Assembly (NCBI GenBank): GCA_905221605.1
Contig: CAJNDS010002268.1
Coordinates: forward strand, 567,232-631,231
Length of the DNA: 64,000 nucleotides
Direction: 5' to 3'
Origin: Symbiodinium natans
Taxonomy: Eukaryota > Sar > Dinophyceae > Suessiales > Symbiodiniaceae
In this document: piece after piece, positions 10,893 to 21,341 of the stretch
How the letters are laid out: the number at the start of each line of letters is the position of its first letter
Position numbering within the stretch: position 1 is the stretch's first letter
Notes under the pieces: generated by a model
The model's input: the letters and a program-made list of their open reading frames with translations, nothing else
Told to the model about the DNA's origin: nothing
Database searches by the model: none
Translations under genes and position numbers: made by a program

Positions 10893-11687
10893 TTCGACTG
10901 TAAGACGTTCTACAAAACAATGGTTGCTATTATGAAGTCTATGGAGCAAGACCAGTCAAAACCATTTAACACCGAATTTCACACGTCTAGACATGGTTGT
11001 TTTGCGTAGATGCGGCGTAGACCAAACAAACGCCAATGTCGATACTCGTTTGCTTCCAAATTTTGTTTTTGCGCTGCTGCGCGCCTAGTTTGGCACAGAT
11101 GGTACAGGTCTTGCTTGCTCATCGGCTCGCAGGCAAATTCACCAATTTGCGAGAAAAATCCTCTGCGTCGCGAAAACCATGCAACAGTGCTGGAATTTCA
11201 AACGCGTCACGGGCGCCGCATTTTTTTGCCTTGAAAGCCCTGCCGCGGCACTGTGCGGCCCCGACCCCAGAAGTTCCCCCGATTCTCCCCGATTCTGCTG
11301 CTTGCTTTTCTTATCAAAACCACCTCCCCGATTCTCCTCGGGCCCCGCTGCCGCACGTGGACAGATCAGGTTGGTCCCCGGCGGCCGCGAGTGTATTTGT
11401 TGCATTTTGCTATGTTTTTGCTGTTTGTGGCGACTTTTGCAGATTTCTGCTAATCTTCAAGTTTTGCGAGCCGTTTGTGTTTTTCGTGGCCGTGCTCCCA
11501 AAAGTCGTTCTCGCACGCAAATCATTCTTGTTTAACAAATCAATGGGATCTCTGGCTCGAAATCCTGTTCTCTTTGTCAAGATAGTTCCCAAGCATACAC
11601 GTACTCCAAGTAGTGAAACATTATGTTGTTTCTTAAGGACATGTTTCCCAAGAGCAACTGTTTATTGTAGAACGTCCAACTGTCAAC
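10893..11687. mobile_element. Non-autonomous TIR element (MITE-like) inserted in the minisatellite
   Basis: The left end reads TTCGACTGTAAGACGTTCTA and the right end, reverse-complemented, GTTGACAGTTGGACGTTCTA. The pair stays similar for about 33 bp (GACGTTCTACAA is identical), so the ends form imperfect terminal inverted repeats. GGCCC flanks both ends (10888-10892 and 11688-11692), a candidate 5-bp target duplication. The right flank resumes the minisatellite unit at once; the left flank is a shortened unit. The 795-bp interior has no transposase-like frame. GGCCC also occurs in the repeat itself, so the duplication is suggestive rather than proven. No superfamily is assigned. Confidence 0.65.
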
Positions 11688-12358
11688 GGCCCCCGCCTGT
11701 GTGTCACGCCCTGCGGTTTATTGCGTTCGCATGGCAAGACGCCAGCCTGTGTGTCACGCCCTGTGTTTTTGCGAGTTCACATGGCAAGAGCAAGGCCCCA
11801 GCCTGTATGTCACGCCCTGTGTCTTTTTTGTGAGTTCACATGGCAAGACCCCAGCCTGTATGTCACGCGCTGTGTTTTTCATGAGTTCACATGGCAAGAT
11901 GCCAGCTTGTATGTCACGCCCTGTTTCTTTCACATGGCAAGACGTCAGTCTGTATGTCACCTTGTGTCTTTTTAGCGAGTTCACATGGCAAGACTCCAGC
12001 CTGTATGTCACGCCCTGTGTTTTTCGTGAGGTCACATGGCAAGGCCCCAGCCTGTATGTCACGCCCTGTGTTTGTCGTGAGTTCACATGGCAAGGCCCCA
12101 GCCTGCATGTCACGCCCTGTGTTTGTCGTGAGTTCACATGGCAAAGGCGCCAGCCTGTATGTCACGCCCTGTGCTTGTCGTGAGTTCACATAATGGCAAG
12201 GCCTTAGCCCGCGCCCTGTGTTTGTCGCAAGTTCACATGGCAAGGCTCCAGTCTGTATGTCGCGCCTTATGTTTTTCGTGAGTTCACGTGGCAAGGCCCC
12301 CACCTGTATGTGACGCCCTGTGTTTTTCGTGAGTTCAAATGGCAAGGCCCCAACCTGT
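11688..12358. repeat. 51-bp minisatellite, block 2
   Basis: Same unit as block 1, about 13 copies, most with intact CATGGCAAGGCCCCAGCCTG cores. It lies directly downstream of the TIR element, so blocks 1 and 2 were probably one array. Confidence 0.9.
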
Positions 12359-12737
12359 GTTGGTCGCGATGAAGGTCTCTGTGCTCGCTTCCACTGGCTT
12401 GCACATTTTTTTTGTCTTCGTGTGCGAGCTTGCAAGATTAGTATAACATTGTGCTTGCGAGTGAGTGAGTGAGTGAGTGAATGAACGAGTGAACGAACGA
12501 AGTGCGGGCGTTTCGTCTTCCTTTTGTTCGCCCGCTATGACACCTTTATCACTACTTACCCGCGCAATATAAGTTCTTGTATGCGCGGGTGTAAAGAAGT
12601 GTATTTTACTGCCCTGTTATGAAAGAAGTAGATTACGGGGCTTATACAATATTACTATTACTATTATTATTTCCTTTTTCCTTCATGTGTTTGCTACATT
12701 CATGCTTTTAATAAATAGAAATATTTTCATGGACGTG
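12359..12737. other. Insert between minisatellite blocks, with GAGT repeat and hairpin
   Basis: This AT-richer, non-repeat segment interrupts the array. It holds (GAGT)n at about 12456-12482, a hairpin at 12550-12600 and ACT/ATT triplet repeats near 12650. It looks like a second insertion, but I found no matching terminal repeats. Confidence 0.5.
12550..12600. repeat. Near-palindromic hairpin
   Basis: ACCCGCGCA at 12558 pairs with TGCGCGGGT ending at 12590. Imperfect pairing continues inward (ATATAAG/CTTGTAT) and outward (CACTACTTA/TAAAGAAGTG). The arms are about 24 nt with a loop of only a few bases. Confidence 0.8.
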
Positions 12738-12905
12738 TGAACCCCAGCCTGTGTTTCACACCCTGTGGTTTTTCGTGAGTTCACGTGGCAAGGCCCCAAG
12801 CCTGTATGTCACGCCCTGTGTTTGTCGCGAGTCCATATTGGCAAGGCCCCAGCCTGTGCGTCACGCCCTGTTTTGTCGCGAGTTCACATGGCAAGGCCCC
12901 ATGCG
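12738..12905. repeat. 51-bp minisatellite, block 3
   Basis: Three further copies of the unit, ending at the CATGCGCATCAAG junction near 12900. Confidence 0.85.
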
Positions 12906-13211
12906 CATCAAGTACCCATGAAAAAAACCCGAAAGAGTGCGCCCTCAAGGAGTCTGCGCAGGCCTGTTACAACCTCTAGCTGCTATTGGATTCGGAGCGT
13001 GCGCTTGCCTTTGCGTGTTCTGCTGCTGTTGGGGATACCAGCTGGGATTATTTTCTCTATCTCTTTCTCACTGCTCGTATCTCTCGTCTCTCTTTTTACT
13101 CGGTCCTCCTCAGTCTCCTCAGTCTCTCCACTCTCCGACTTGGCTTGAGAGTGAGGCCAAGGGAGCGGCTTCCTGAGCCCTGGCCTCGGTTCGAGAGAAA
13201 CAAAAGCCCAG

Positions 13212-13319
13212 GGAGACGCTAAGCGTGACCGGAAAGCCGAGGAAGACTTAAAACGAAGCGATGTTGAAGATGTTTTCTTGTGTGCAAAAAGGGGGCGAAA
13301 GCCGGATGATGTGGACTGA
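13212..13319 (+). CDS. Candidate terminal exon, charged C-terminus
   Basis: After AAAGCCCAG the frame reads GDAKRDRKAEEDLKRSDVED, then ...FLCAKRGRKPDDVD and TGA at 13317-13319. The text is strongly charged and coding-like; the opposite-strand frame is Ser/Thr-rich and less convincing. A CT-rich stretch at 13060-13135 precedes it. No upstream exon could be linked and no family was recognised. Confidence 0.35.
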   Translation, partial: GDAKRDRKAEEDLKRSDVEDVFLCAKRGRKPDDVD

Positions 13320-14925
13320 GAGACGTGTGTTGCCCCGTCAGATCCGACTCCACATGGGTGAGAGTACGTGAGAAGGTGTGATTCCATTGAATAATCGGAA
13401 GAAGCTTGGCAAAGACTCGCTGAGGAAAGAAGAAGAGAGCAGCGCACGAGTAAAAACCAAAACCAATAAGCCAAGCGAGGCTGAGCAGAATGTTGTCCAA
13501 AAGGCGCGCAAGCCATACTACTAGACGATCACAAGGGAAGATGTCCGGAGAGCAGTAAATGAGAGCAAGGAGTGTTCAGAAACGAGGATAGCTTGGCTAT
13601 TCTTCCAAGAAAAGGATGCACCAACATTGACGGTTTGCAGTTGGACCTGATCAAGATATTCCAGGCACAGCGTAGACAAGAGGCCGATTGCAAGGCCAAT
13701 TGATGCACACACCCTACGATGTGTTGCTAGAGGATGCCTGCCTTGGGTTCCACCTTGGGTGTGTTCGGTCGGCGCGGGGGAGCGTTTTGACACCGAGGCC
13801 CGAAGTCGATGGGCTCTGCCTCCGGGCAGTCCCTGCTGGTGCGCCCTGGTTAAGAGTCTGCGGATCACCATTGGCGCTGCATGCACTGCATGCGCTGCCA
13901 ACTTTGGGGACCTGGGATATTGCTGGTCTGCTCCGCTGGCAGGCTTGGGCCGAGCACAAGGGCCTCTGCAGCCCCATGAGTCCTGCCCCACCTGCGGGGT
14001 TGTGACCAGTTGTGACCAGTTGTGACCAGTTGCGACAAGTTGTGACAAGTTGTGACAAGTTGTGAGTATCACCTTTCGGTCGTGCGCCAGTGGGCTGTGG
14101 CTTTGCCAGGACAGCCGGAGGTCGACCATGAGCAGCCGTGCGGGGAAGTGGAGCCCGGCGGCCACGGCAGGGTGCCCAGTACCAGGGTGGCCTGGCCAGG
14201 CTCCATCATGCTGCTCGGTGCTAAAATAAGAGCCCTTGCAGGACCCATACACCTATGCCTGCGGAAGTCCCACGATGAGGAGGGGATGGGGTTGGGGGTG
14301 CCTAGCCCATAGCCCAGACTTTCCACGGGCACGAAAGATTCGAGAAATGCCAGGAATCGACGGAGCTTCATGTCATTGGAGCCACTTGGATGCCCGAGGG
14401 GGTGCCGAGGGTCGAAGACTGCGTTCTGAGATGCACTCTCTTGCACATCGTGACGCGGGCACCTTGGATTGCTGAGGCAGCTTTTTTCGCTTTGTAAGGA
14501 ACTCAAGGACCCGGCCCGTGATGGCATGCTGTGGAGCTGTATACAGCTGCGCTTCTGTGCTTCGGCTTGTTGCTTCTCACTGCGCCAGATCATGCCGGAT
14601 TTGGTCAGCAGACAAGCTGTGGTACGGATCTTCAAGAGAGCTCAGTGCCCTGGCAGCCGTATTTTGTGCGGCCTTCTTTTGTCGTTTCTGCGAAGGTCGA
14701 TCTGATCACAGCTTATGGAGTGACTTCTCAGGTGTGCGGGCTCCGCAAGCGCGCATGGTGGCAGCAACTTTGGATACTTGTCACAGGAGGCAGGGCAGGA
14801 GCTTCTAGGAAAGCTGGAGGGTGTTTTTGTGGGAAGCTGCCTTTGGACCCTGCCTAAGCTTCATGCCCAATTTTCAGAGCTCTGCAGAGTTCAGCTTCAA
14901 ATGCATTTTGACTAGTTTTGTCTTC
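13320..14925. other. No gene recognised
   Basis: Long frames on the minus strand (13521-14252 and 14069-14635) lack hydrophobic patterning or conserved-looking segments and overlap open frames on the other strand. A plus frame at about 14469-14705 contains ELKDPARDGMLWSC but cannot be connected to anything. Confidence 0.3.
14001..14065. repeat. 10-bp tandem repeat (TGTGACCAGT/TGTGACAAGT)
   Basis: Six full copies plus a partial; the third position set switches from CCAG to CAAG along the array. Confidence 0.9.
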
Positions 14926-14937
14926 CTGCCAATTGAG

Positions 14938-15439
14938 CCTCCGCTGCCTGAGCCTGAGCAGGAGACTCGAATGGCTTTTCGGGATGCCCCGCAATCCCTT
15001 CTCCCAGTCTTTTGGGGGCTTTTGTTTGTCCATTTTGTCTTCCAAGGTTCCCCGGGATGTTCATCTGCTGTGTGGACTCGTCAGCAGAGCCTCGGCCAGC
15101 TTCCAGAGCACCTGGCATTTTCTCACGCTTCCTGAGTGAGACAGCTCTTTAAAACGCGTAGAGTCGAGAGCACCCGGAGAGAGAGAAAGAGACACAGAGC
15201 CTCCGAGCAAAACCGAGGGTCCCGAATACCTTGGCTGGCGCGAAGCCAGGGGGCCTGCCCCCATGCCCCCAAGAAAGAACGAGAGAGCGAGCGAGAGAGA
15301 TTGAGAGAGAGGGGGAGTGTGTGTCTGTCTCTGTGTCTGTGTGTGTCTGTGTGGAGTGTGTGCATGTGGCTGCGCCCGTAAGGATGACAAGGAGATCCCT
15401 CCGGCCAAGCTGGTCACTTCGGACGAGGATTGCTTTTGA
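14938..15439 (+). CDS. Candidate gene 3' end, three or more exons
   Basis: Exon-like segments: from about 14938, reading PPLPEPEQETRMAFRDAPQS; 15047-15135 after TTGTCTTCCAAG, reading VPRDVHLLCGLVSRASASFQ with a GTGAGA donor; and a terminal exon 15383-15439 after CGCCCGTAAG, reading DDKEIPPAKLVTSDEDCF and stop TGA. Between the last two lies a purine-rich GAGA tract and a TGTCTG microsatellite. The phase between exons 2 and 3 does not match directly, so another exon (perhaps near 15157-15210) or a different frame choice is needed. Function unknown. Confidence 0.4.
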
Positions 15440-16047
15440 GTGTCAGTAGGTGCTATTTCAGGACTTGTTGTTTCGTGTCTTTGAGATGTGTTGAGTTTTG
15501 TTTGAAACATGTTTCTCCTGGGAGGTACTGCCTGCCCGTTCATCATCGGTCGCGCAAGAGCTGACCATCGGATCCCGCCCACCCAAGGATGTGAGAAGAG
15601 ACGTCAGAATAGCTTTGACTTAACTTTAAATTTAAAGAGGCTCTAAAGCCATCGACAACAAAGCCCGAAGTCCCCATATGACCCCCCAAAGTGTGTACTC
15701 TCTTCTGAGGAGGAGTGCTTTACATTCAGCGTTGACGTGGTGCGATCACCGGGCACGAGCTTTGGCCACGAGCCCAGAGGGAGCTAAGCGCACTGCATTT
15801 GGTTCCCCCTACATGTGCTTCAAGTGCATACGTACGCTTTTGACGTTCCTTTTTGCTTTGCGTGCTTTTCTGTGCAAAAGATTGGTTTTGGCTGTTGGAC
15901 TGTCTTGGTGGTCCCAGGCGTAGACATCTCTGCGGCCGGAAAAGCCACTCAGCGGCATGCAACTAATGAGCAGTAACACTTAAGGCCAACAAAATGTTGT
16001 GAATTCGGACCCCGCCCCCAACCTCCCACAAAGCGGTGTGCCGCCAG
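15440..16047. other. No gene recognised
   Basis: Moderately AT-richer sequence after the stop at 15439, with short frames only. Confidence 0.3.
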
Positions 16048-16130
16048 GTTTGCATGGTGAATGCCGTGCAGGCAGGCAGCCTCGTGGGGGATTGGAACAA
16101 CCAGTGCAACCCTGAACCCTGGCCTTGCAG
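16048..16130 (+). CDS. PDZ-like exon fragment
   Basis: After the acceptor GTGCCGCCAG the frame reads VCMVNAVQAGSLVGDWNNQC. It matches the layout of the exon at 20018 (V-x-x-[IV]-x-x-G-x-[LV]-x-D-[WH]-N), which belongs to a PDZ-like reading. The expected continuation (GD-x-I-x-x-V-N-G) is not visible downstream, where a poly-G tract and a GTGAGT follow at 16143-16160. It may be an orphan or decayed exon. Confidence 0.35.
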
Positions 16131-16532
16131 GGAGCGAGCTGCAGGGGGGGGGGGGGTGAGTTTGGGGAGCCTTGGGGGAGCCGTGGGGAGGCTATGGGCT
16201 CTGCGGAATGAAAGCTGCTGTAGATTCACTGGGCCGACAGGCCGCCTGAAACCACTTTACTTTTTCAGATATTCGCAGCTTGAGCCTCTAAGGAGCATCG
16301 GATTCGACAATATGACCGCTTGATGGCCTTCAATGATAAGCGGCCATCCAAAGGCCGAGGAATGAACTTTGCTTTTTTTTCCGCGCCACAAGGCGGTTGA
16401 AAGGGTTCCCATGGCTTCGTTCATTTGAAGAACATCCTCCTTCTTCTCGGCAGGGAAAGAGATGCTGGAGATGCTGCGTGATGCCTCAGGTGCCGCACCC
16501 GCTCCGCCGCCCCCGGCTGGGGTCGGCGGATA

Positions 16533-16640
16533 TATATATATATATGTTTGTATGTATTTATATGTATTTCTATGTATTTATATATATGTATGTATGTCTG
16601 TATGTATATATATATATGCTCACCCCCCCCCAATGGACCC
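16533..16640. repeat. (TA)n/(TATG)n microsatellite ending TGCTCAC-(C)n
   Basis: TATATA is followed by TATGTATT variants, then TATATATATGCTCACC and nine or more C. The same end module occurs at 47623 and, with one base changed and inverted, at 50010. Confidence 0.85.
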
Positions 16641-16720
16641 ACCGCGGATGGCAGCCGAGTCTTAGCCAGATCAAGGCAAAAAACAACAAAACAAGAAACT
16701 AACAAAAACCAACAAACCAA

Positions 16721-16744
16721 CATATATATATATATATATATATG
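16721..16744. repeat. (TA)n microsatellite
   Basis: CATATATATATATATATATATATGCATG, close to and probably related to the preceding TA block. Confidence 0.9.
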
Positions 16745-16841
16745 CATGAGCAAGCAAGTAAACCAGGCCCATGGAATTCATGGAGTCATCATCTTGATCC
16801 TCCTAACCTTCAAAATCATGATGTCAGGATCATGTCAGGGT

Positions 16842-16868
16842 TCAGGGTTTAGGATTTAGGGTTTAGGG
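16842..16868. repeat. Degenerate telomere-type repeat (TTTAGGG)
   Basis: GGGTTTAGGATTTAGGGTTTAGGG is three near-copies of the TTTAGGG heptamer used at dinoflagellate telomeres. Confidence 0.75.
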
Positions 16869-17177
16869 CCCCGCGAGCGGTTCCAGGTCCTACTTGGACA
16901 CCTGTCAGTCAAGCCACTGGAAATTCTCCCCGCCGTTACTGTGTTCCTATGAGTACAATGCTGAGTGCTTGAGCGAACAGAAAAGCTTGCAGGTTGATTT
17001 GACTCACTCAGTACCAAAGCAGATGAAATTGTTTTTTCAGCCTGGAGAATTCTTCTTTCGGTTCGCTCATGCTTGCTTGTGTTGTTGGACAAGAACTTTC
17101 AAGGGCCCTTCGCTACTTCAGCCAGGTAGACGCGTGACACGGGGTTGCCTCCTAGCGACAATCTTGCATTCTTCTAG

Positions 17178-17896
17178 AGGAGGTGTCTGACACACCTTCG
17201 GCTTGCAAGACAGAAGGAATACGTGTAATGTTTGTAAGGAATCCTTGCACTTCCGCAAATCGCACATAGCTTCGTGGGGTGCACATGTTGAGAAACAGTC
17301 ATCTTTCTGATCGGAGAGCATTGCTGTTCATCCACCACATTCCACAACGGAACCACGCCTCAGAGAGCAAATATGAGCAAATGTCCAGAGCCGTAATGAA
17401 AGCAATGTGGGGCTCTTCGTGGGGGTTCTTGCAGGATCTCCTAGGAGCAGTAGTCAAGTCAAATGACACGCCGCTTCGTCTTCAAGGGGAGGTGCTGTGG
17501 TTCCGCTTGCCCCATCAGCCTTCAGACGGAAGTTTCGCACAAAGTTATCCGACCCCAAGCCTGCCAGTCGCTGATGTGTTAAGCTGTTCAACAACACCGC
17601 TTGGCATTGACGTGCAATCCAAGTCGTTGTCCAGCCAACTCAAATGCACGAAGATCGCAACCACAAATTTCATGGGTTCCATAGATTCACCAAGTTTGCC
17701 CGGACATGCTCTTCAGCGGGGGTCTGAAGCCCGGAAGTTCGCTGCACAAGCCAGAACCGAACAAGATCCAAATCATTTTCGCCACCAGCATCAGTTGGCG
17801 GAGCCACAGAGTCCTATTCAGCCAGGTAGGGGTCAGAGAATTGCGAACTCAAGTTCGCGAAGTCGGATGAAACTTATGAAACTTATGAAACAGTGA
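17178..17896 (+). CDS. Candidate exon and 205-codon open frame, unknown protein
   Basis: After CATTCTTCTAG (17177) the frame reads EEVSDTPSACKTEGIRVMFV before a TAG near 17265. In the same frame a second stretch is open from 17279 to the TGA at 17894-17896, including EQMSRAVMKAMWGSSWGFLQ and VLWFRLPHQPSDGSFAQ. Its composition is convincingly coding: few rare residues, amphipathic then Gln/His-rich. It could be a single-exon gene, a large exon, or part of a retroelement gag-like frame. It ends in a small ATGAAACTT repeat (17868-17890). Family not recognised. Confidence 0.45.
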
Positions 17897-17897
17897 A

Positions 17898-18587
17898 GTG
17901 CCTCCCCGAGCTCCATGCCTTGGCAGGGTGCTTGGCATTGCGCCAGACGAACCTCAGCATCGCAAGGGGTGTAAGGGCTTCCTGCCCACCAAGGCTGCAG
18001 CGTCAGTGCTGTCACGCTGTTCTTTTCGGAGCTCGCAATCGAACCGACTCTTTCATTCTTGTCGCGGAGGGTGCCCTGCCCTGCAGTTTGGGCCTCACCG
18101 AAGAATCATCGGTATGATGACTTTCACCACTGCTCTGAGGTATGGTGGGTCCGTCTTCGCGCCACGACGCTGCGACATTGTTTGCCCTTTCTTCTTCTCT
18201 GATCTTCTCTTACGGGATGCTGCTTCACGCCGTTGGGTTGCGCCCGGCAAGCGGCCTGGTTTCATTATGCAACGATGCCGACGTTGCCTTTCAAGTTGGG
18301 GGTGCGCAGTACGCGTGCGCGCGTGTTTTTGTGTGAATCTCTCAGTGACCCCGCGCATCTGCGCGGATCTGGGCCGCGCGGTGGGCCGTGTCATCTTCGG
18401 GGAAGCGAATCGGTCCAGTCTGCAGGCGCCCTTCGTATGTAAATTCACCACGGTGGCAGCTTTCACTGGTGGTGAGCATGCTAAGATCCTCGGGGCTTCG
18501 ATGGGCTGCGCGGCGCACCGCCAGCAAAAACATCTTCAGCATCTTTTGATGGGCACCGGGGGAACTGTCGCGCGTATAGCGGCGTAA
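17898..18587 (+). other. 229-codon open frame of doubtful coding value
   Basis: The frame opens right after the preceding stop and ends in a TAA at 18585. Several alternative frames are also open, including a minus frame (18095-18466) and a hydrophobic plus frame (18142-18336) with LLHAVGLRPASGL. No splice sites single one out. Confidence 0.2.
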
Positions 18588-19800
18588 AGCGCATCTCGCC
18601 CCTGGCATCCATGTGTCGACACCGCAGCTCTGACGATCTAGGATGGTCTACACTCCGCTGTCTGCTTTACAGAAGCAGTGGTCCTCAAGTCCAATGACTT
18701 CAGCGCTGCTCGAAGTACCCCTTGTGGCTGTTCTCCATGCCTCAATCTGCCACCCACAAATCTTCTCGTTCGTCTAAAGTCCACAGTGCACTGGAGGTGC
18801 GTTAGAAAGACACTGTAAAAATTGAATGACAGAACAATCCTGGAAGGCTCATGAAGCTGATGGACTGACTCCTGCCCGGATATTCAGCAATAGATGATGC
18901 CAGCAAGGCATGAGAAAGACGAAGGCTGAAGTGCTGCAATCTGGTGGCAAGGTTTACGATTTTGGACTGCACTATCAGTCTTTGCTGACCGAGACGTGCA
19001 TATAATATAGTGTATCGACATATCTACATAGACGTATAAAAGTAGGACGGCCGATCTGTGCATTGTTTGTAGTATGCGGTGTATTTGGAACCACGCCACG
19101 ATTAGCACGCCAATCGCACAAAAATGCGGACAGCCTGGTGGCTCCGTGCAAAGCATGTACTGGCATCACCGGATCGAAGGCAGTAAGTCACCAGCGAAGG
19201 AGAGCCACTGTGTTGGCGGAGGAATGTAAGGGGACGGGACGGCAAGATTGACGCAGGAACAGGGGCCGACCCAAGAAGGGATGGACACCGGCTCAGCATT
19301 AAATTTGCTGTTTTTTTAAAGGCTGTTTTTTTGTTCGTCATTTCTGGTTAGGTCGGGCTTGAGGTCACTTGCAAGTGATGTGTGCCCTCCACTGTCATTC
19401 ATTGCACCTTGGATTGACGACCTTTCGTCAGTATCTGCCGTTGATTGTGTTGCTCCCCTTGGTGCTCGGAATGCTACAGAGTTTTTCATGCCCTGGCTTG
19501 CCCCAGCTTTTTCTTTCTACAAACTGTACAAAAGGACGTCAACACACACCGTTCAGTTCTACCAGATAATGATATGGTGTTCTTAAAAAAGAAATGCTGG
19601 AGAGGCCCCGTGACCATCACCGTGCAGCGTCCCGTTGTGCAGCAGGCGCGCTTTGCGTTGGGATGGGAGGACGTGGGAGGGGACCTCATGATTTTGAATT
19701 GCTGCCCGATGAGCGTGTTGAAAGAATCCAAAGCCAGCGTGTAGGTTTTTGAGTCTCAGGCTTAGGGTCATCATTAGTGTTCTCACCTTCCTTTCTTCAG
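18588..19800. other. No gene recognised upstream of the PDZ-like exons
   Basis: Only short frames. Upstream exons of the PDZ-like gene may lie here, but none was identified with both splice sites. Confidence 0.3.
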
Positions 19801-20388
19801 TTTCCTACTACATTTGAACGAACTCTGGTGCGTGTCGTGGACGAGGTGACAGTTTCGAAGAGTGGCAAGGACCTTGGCCTGGGCGTCATCGATGGGCAGA
19901 GCTTTCTCCTCGCCGCCCGACCCTGTTGGCTCCGTTCGAGTTGTGATAGAGCATGTTGGAGCACTGCGGAGGCCGTCCTAGGGGCAGCCCTTGCCGTCTT
20001 GCCACGCCTTTGCTAAGGTCACGCGGATCGCCGAGGGCACGGTCAACGACCACAACCTTGCGGCCGCATCGGACCAGGTCATCAAGGTGCCGAGCAGGAT
20101 CGTGTGCCTCGGCAGCAAAATGGCGCGAGGCTGCTAGGAATCCTTGTGAGCAATCAAATCCGAGAGCTTTGTTTGATTTTTTTGTTTTTTTTATGTGTGT
20201 GTGTGTGTGTGTGTGTGTGTATGCGTGCGTGTGACAGCTCTCTGTGTGAGAGCTCTGACAGCTCTGCATGACACACATTCCTGACTTATAGGACGGTGGA
20301 TGGAAAGAAGGGTTCCGGTGCCGAGCTGCTGAAACTCATGGAGAACGCGTCTACGGGATTTACGGTCGAGATCCTGTGCTACGACTGA
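19801..20388 (+). CDS. PDZ-like protein, last three exons
   Basis: Exons: 19801-19911 (after CTTTCTTCAG; TFERTLVRVVDEVTVSKSGK, donor GC), 20018-20103 (VTRIAEGTVNDHNLAAASDQ ... KVPSRI, donor GTGCCT) and 20292-20388 (after CTTATAG; TVDGKKGSGAELLKLM ... FTVEILCYD, stop TGA). Phases 0, 0, 2 join perfectly and give RIV-TVDGKKG across the last junction. Order and spacing fit a PDZ-like fold: GLG loop equivalent near SGKDLGLGV, V-x-x-I-x-E-G, then RIV-x-V-D-G and a final strand ending at the C-terminus. PDZ domains bind C-terminal peptides; the partner is unknown. Dinoflagellate proteins often carry such divergent copies. Upstream exons not found. Confidence 0.65.
20192..20231 (+). repeat. (TG)n microsatellite in an intron of the PDZ-like gene
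   Basis: About 14 TG dinucleotides between poly-T and a GCGTGCGTGTG end, within the last intron (20104-20291). Confidence 0.9.
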
Positions 20389-21341
20389 GAGCACAGGGCT
20401 TCTGAGAACTTCTGAGCTGGTGCAGCTGTTCTGCAGCTACTGCTGAGTACTGCCCAGCCTGAGGCAAGTGAACTACGGTGACGTAGAGCTAGAGCTATCA
20501 TTTTCTATGTGTGTGCTTCAGAAGCTCTGCAAATGTCTCTGCGAATTTCGCCTTTCTCGGACCACTGTAGCGCGCTCTCACTCTATTTGATACAGAGCCA
20601 TGAACCAACGAGACCCCGAACCAACGAGACACTGCAGAAAGAGCCACTAAGATGCGGATCTCAAACGTCCAAAGCTTTCTGGTTCGACCAGGCTGCTGCG
20701 TTGGAGGCGCATGTCTTTGAATTAAGTCCATGCGCCGGTAGCCAACTTAGCTTACTGAGCTTCAGCTTTTTTAAGCTTTTCCATGCAGCACCAATTCCAC
20801 CTCACCGCGTGGCTTCGTTTGGTCCTTGCTTCGTGTTGTAGTGCTATGACCGCTGAAGTGCGACGTGAGACATATTGAGACTGCTGTTAGATTGAGACTG
20901 AGATGAGAAAGATCGAGTCAGAATGAGGTGACCCCCTTGGGGGGATGAAATTGCGCAGCCCGCATTGCCATCGCCGTGCTCTGTAATGACAGAGACACCA
21001 GATGACACCAGGCTCCCGGGCCGTCCTCTGTCCGCCCCCCTCCGGGCAGATTTAAGCGTTTCACCAGGGCGCCCATGGACCATGAGAATCTTGGAGAGGG
21101 GTCCTCTCTGCTCTGTGAGCGTCTCAGAGAGGTGCCGCGCCTGTGAGGGCTCCTCAAATTTGGAGCTGCGCAGCTTTGAGGCCAGTCGGCACGACCCGAA
21201 GGAAGGACAGAGCAGGGCTGAAGGCCCTTGTGAAGACAAACAACAGCGCCTGCTCTCATGAAGCTGTGCGCCGTCCGACACTGTCTGCGTCGACCTCGGG
21301 ATACGCCACAACAAGACTTCCAGAGTGTGGGCGCCCTTTAG
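20389..21341. other. No gene recognised
   Basis: Intergenic sequence. A 234-codon minus-strand frame (20844-21548) overlaps the plus-strand exon at 21342 and is judged a shadow. Confidence 0.3.

Noticed and set aside
11754-12435. Periodic 17-residue frames, e.g. the minus-strand frame with VNSRQTQGVTYRLGPCH
   Set aside because: The 51-bp minisatellite is a multiple of three, so open frames arise automatically; no start context or splice sites.
10110-12905. Direct repeats that could suggest a CRISPR array
   Set aside because: Repeats are contiguous 51-bp units without unique spacers, in a eukaryotic context with introns.
14069-14635. 188-codon minus-strand frame
   Set aside because: Mixed composition and overlapping alternative frames; no motif, no splice context.
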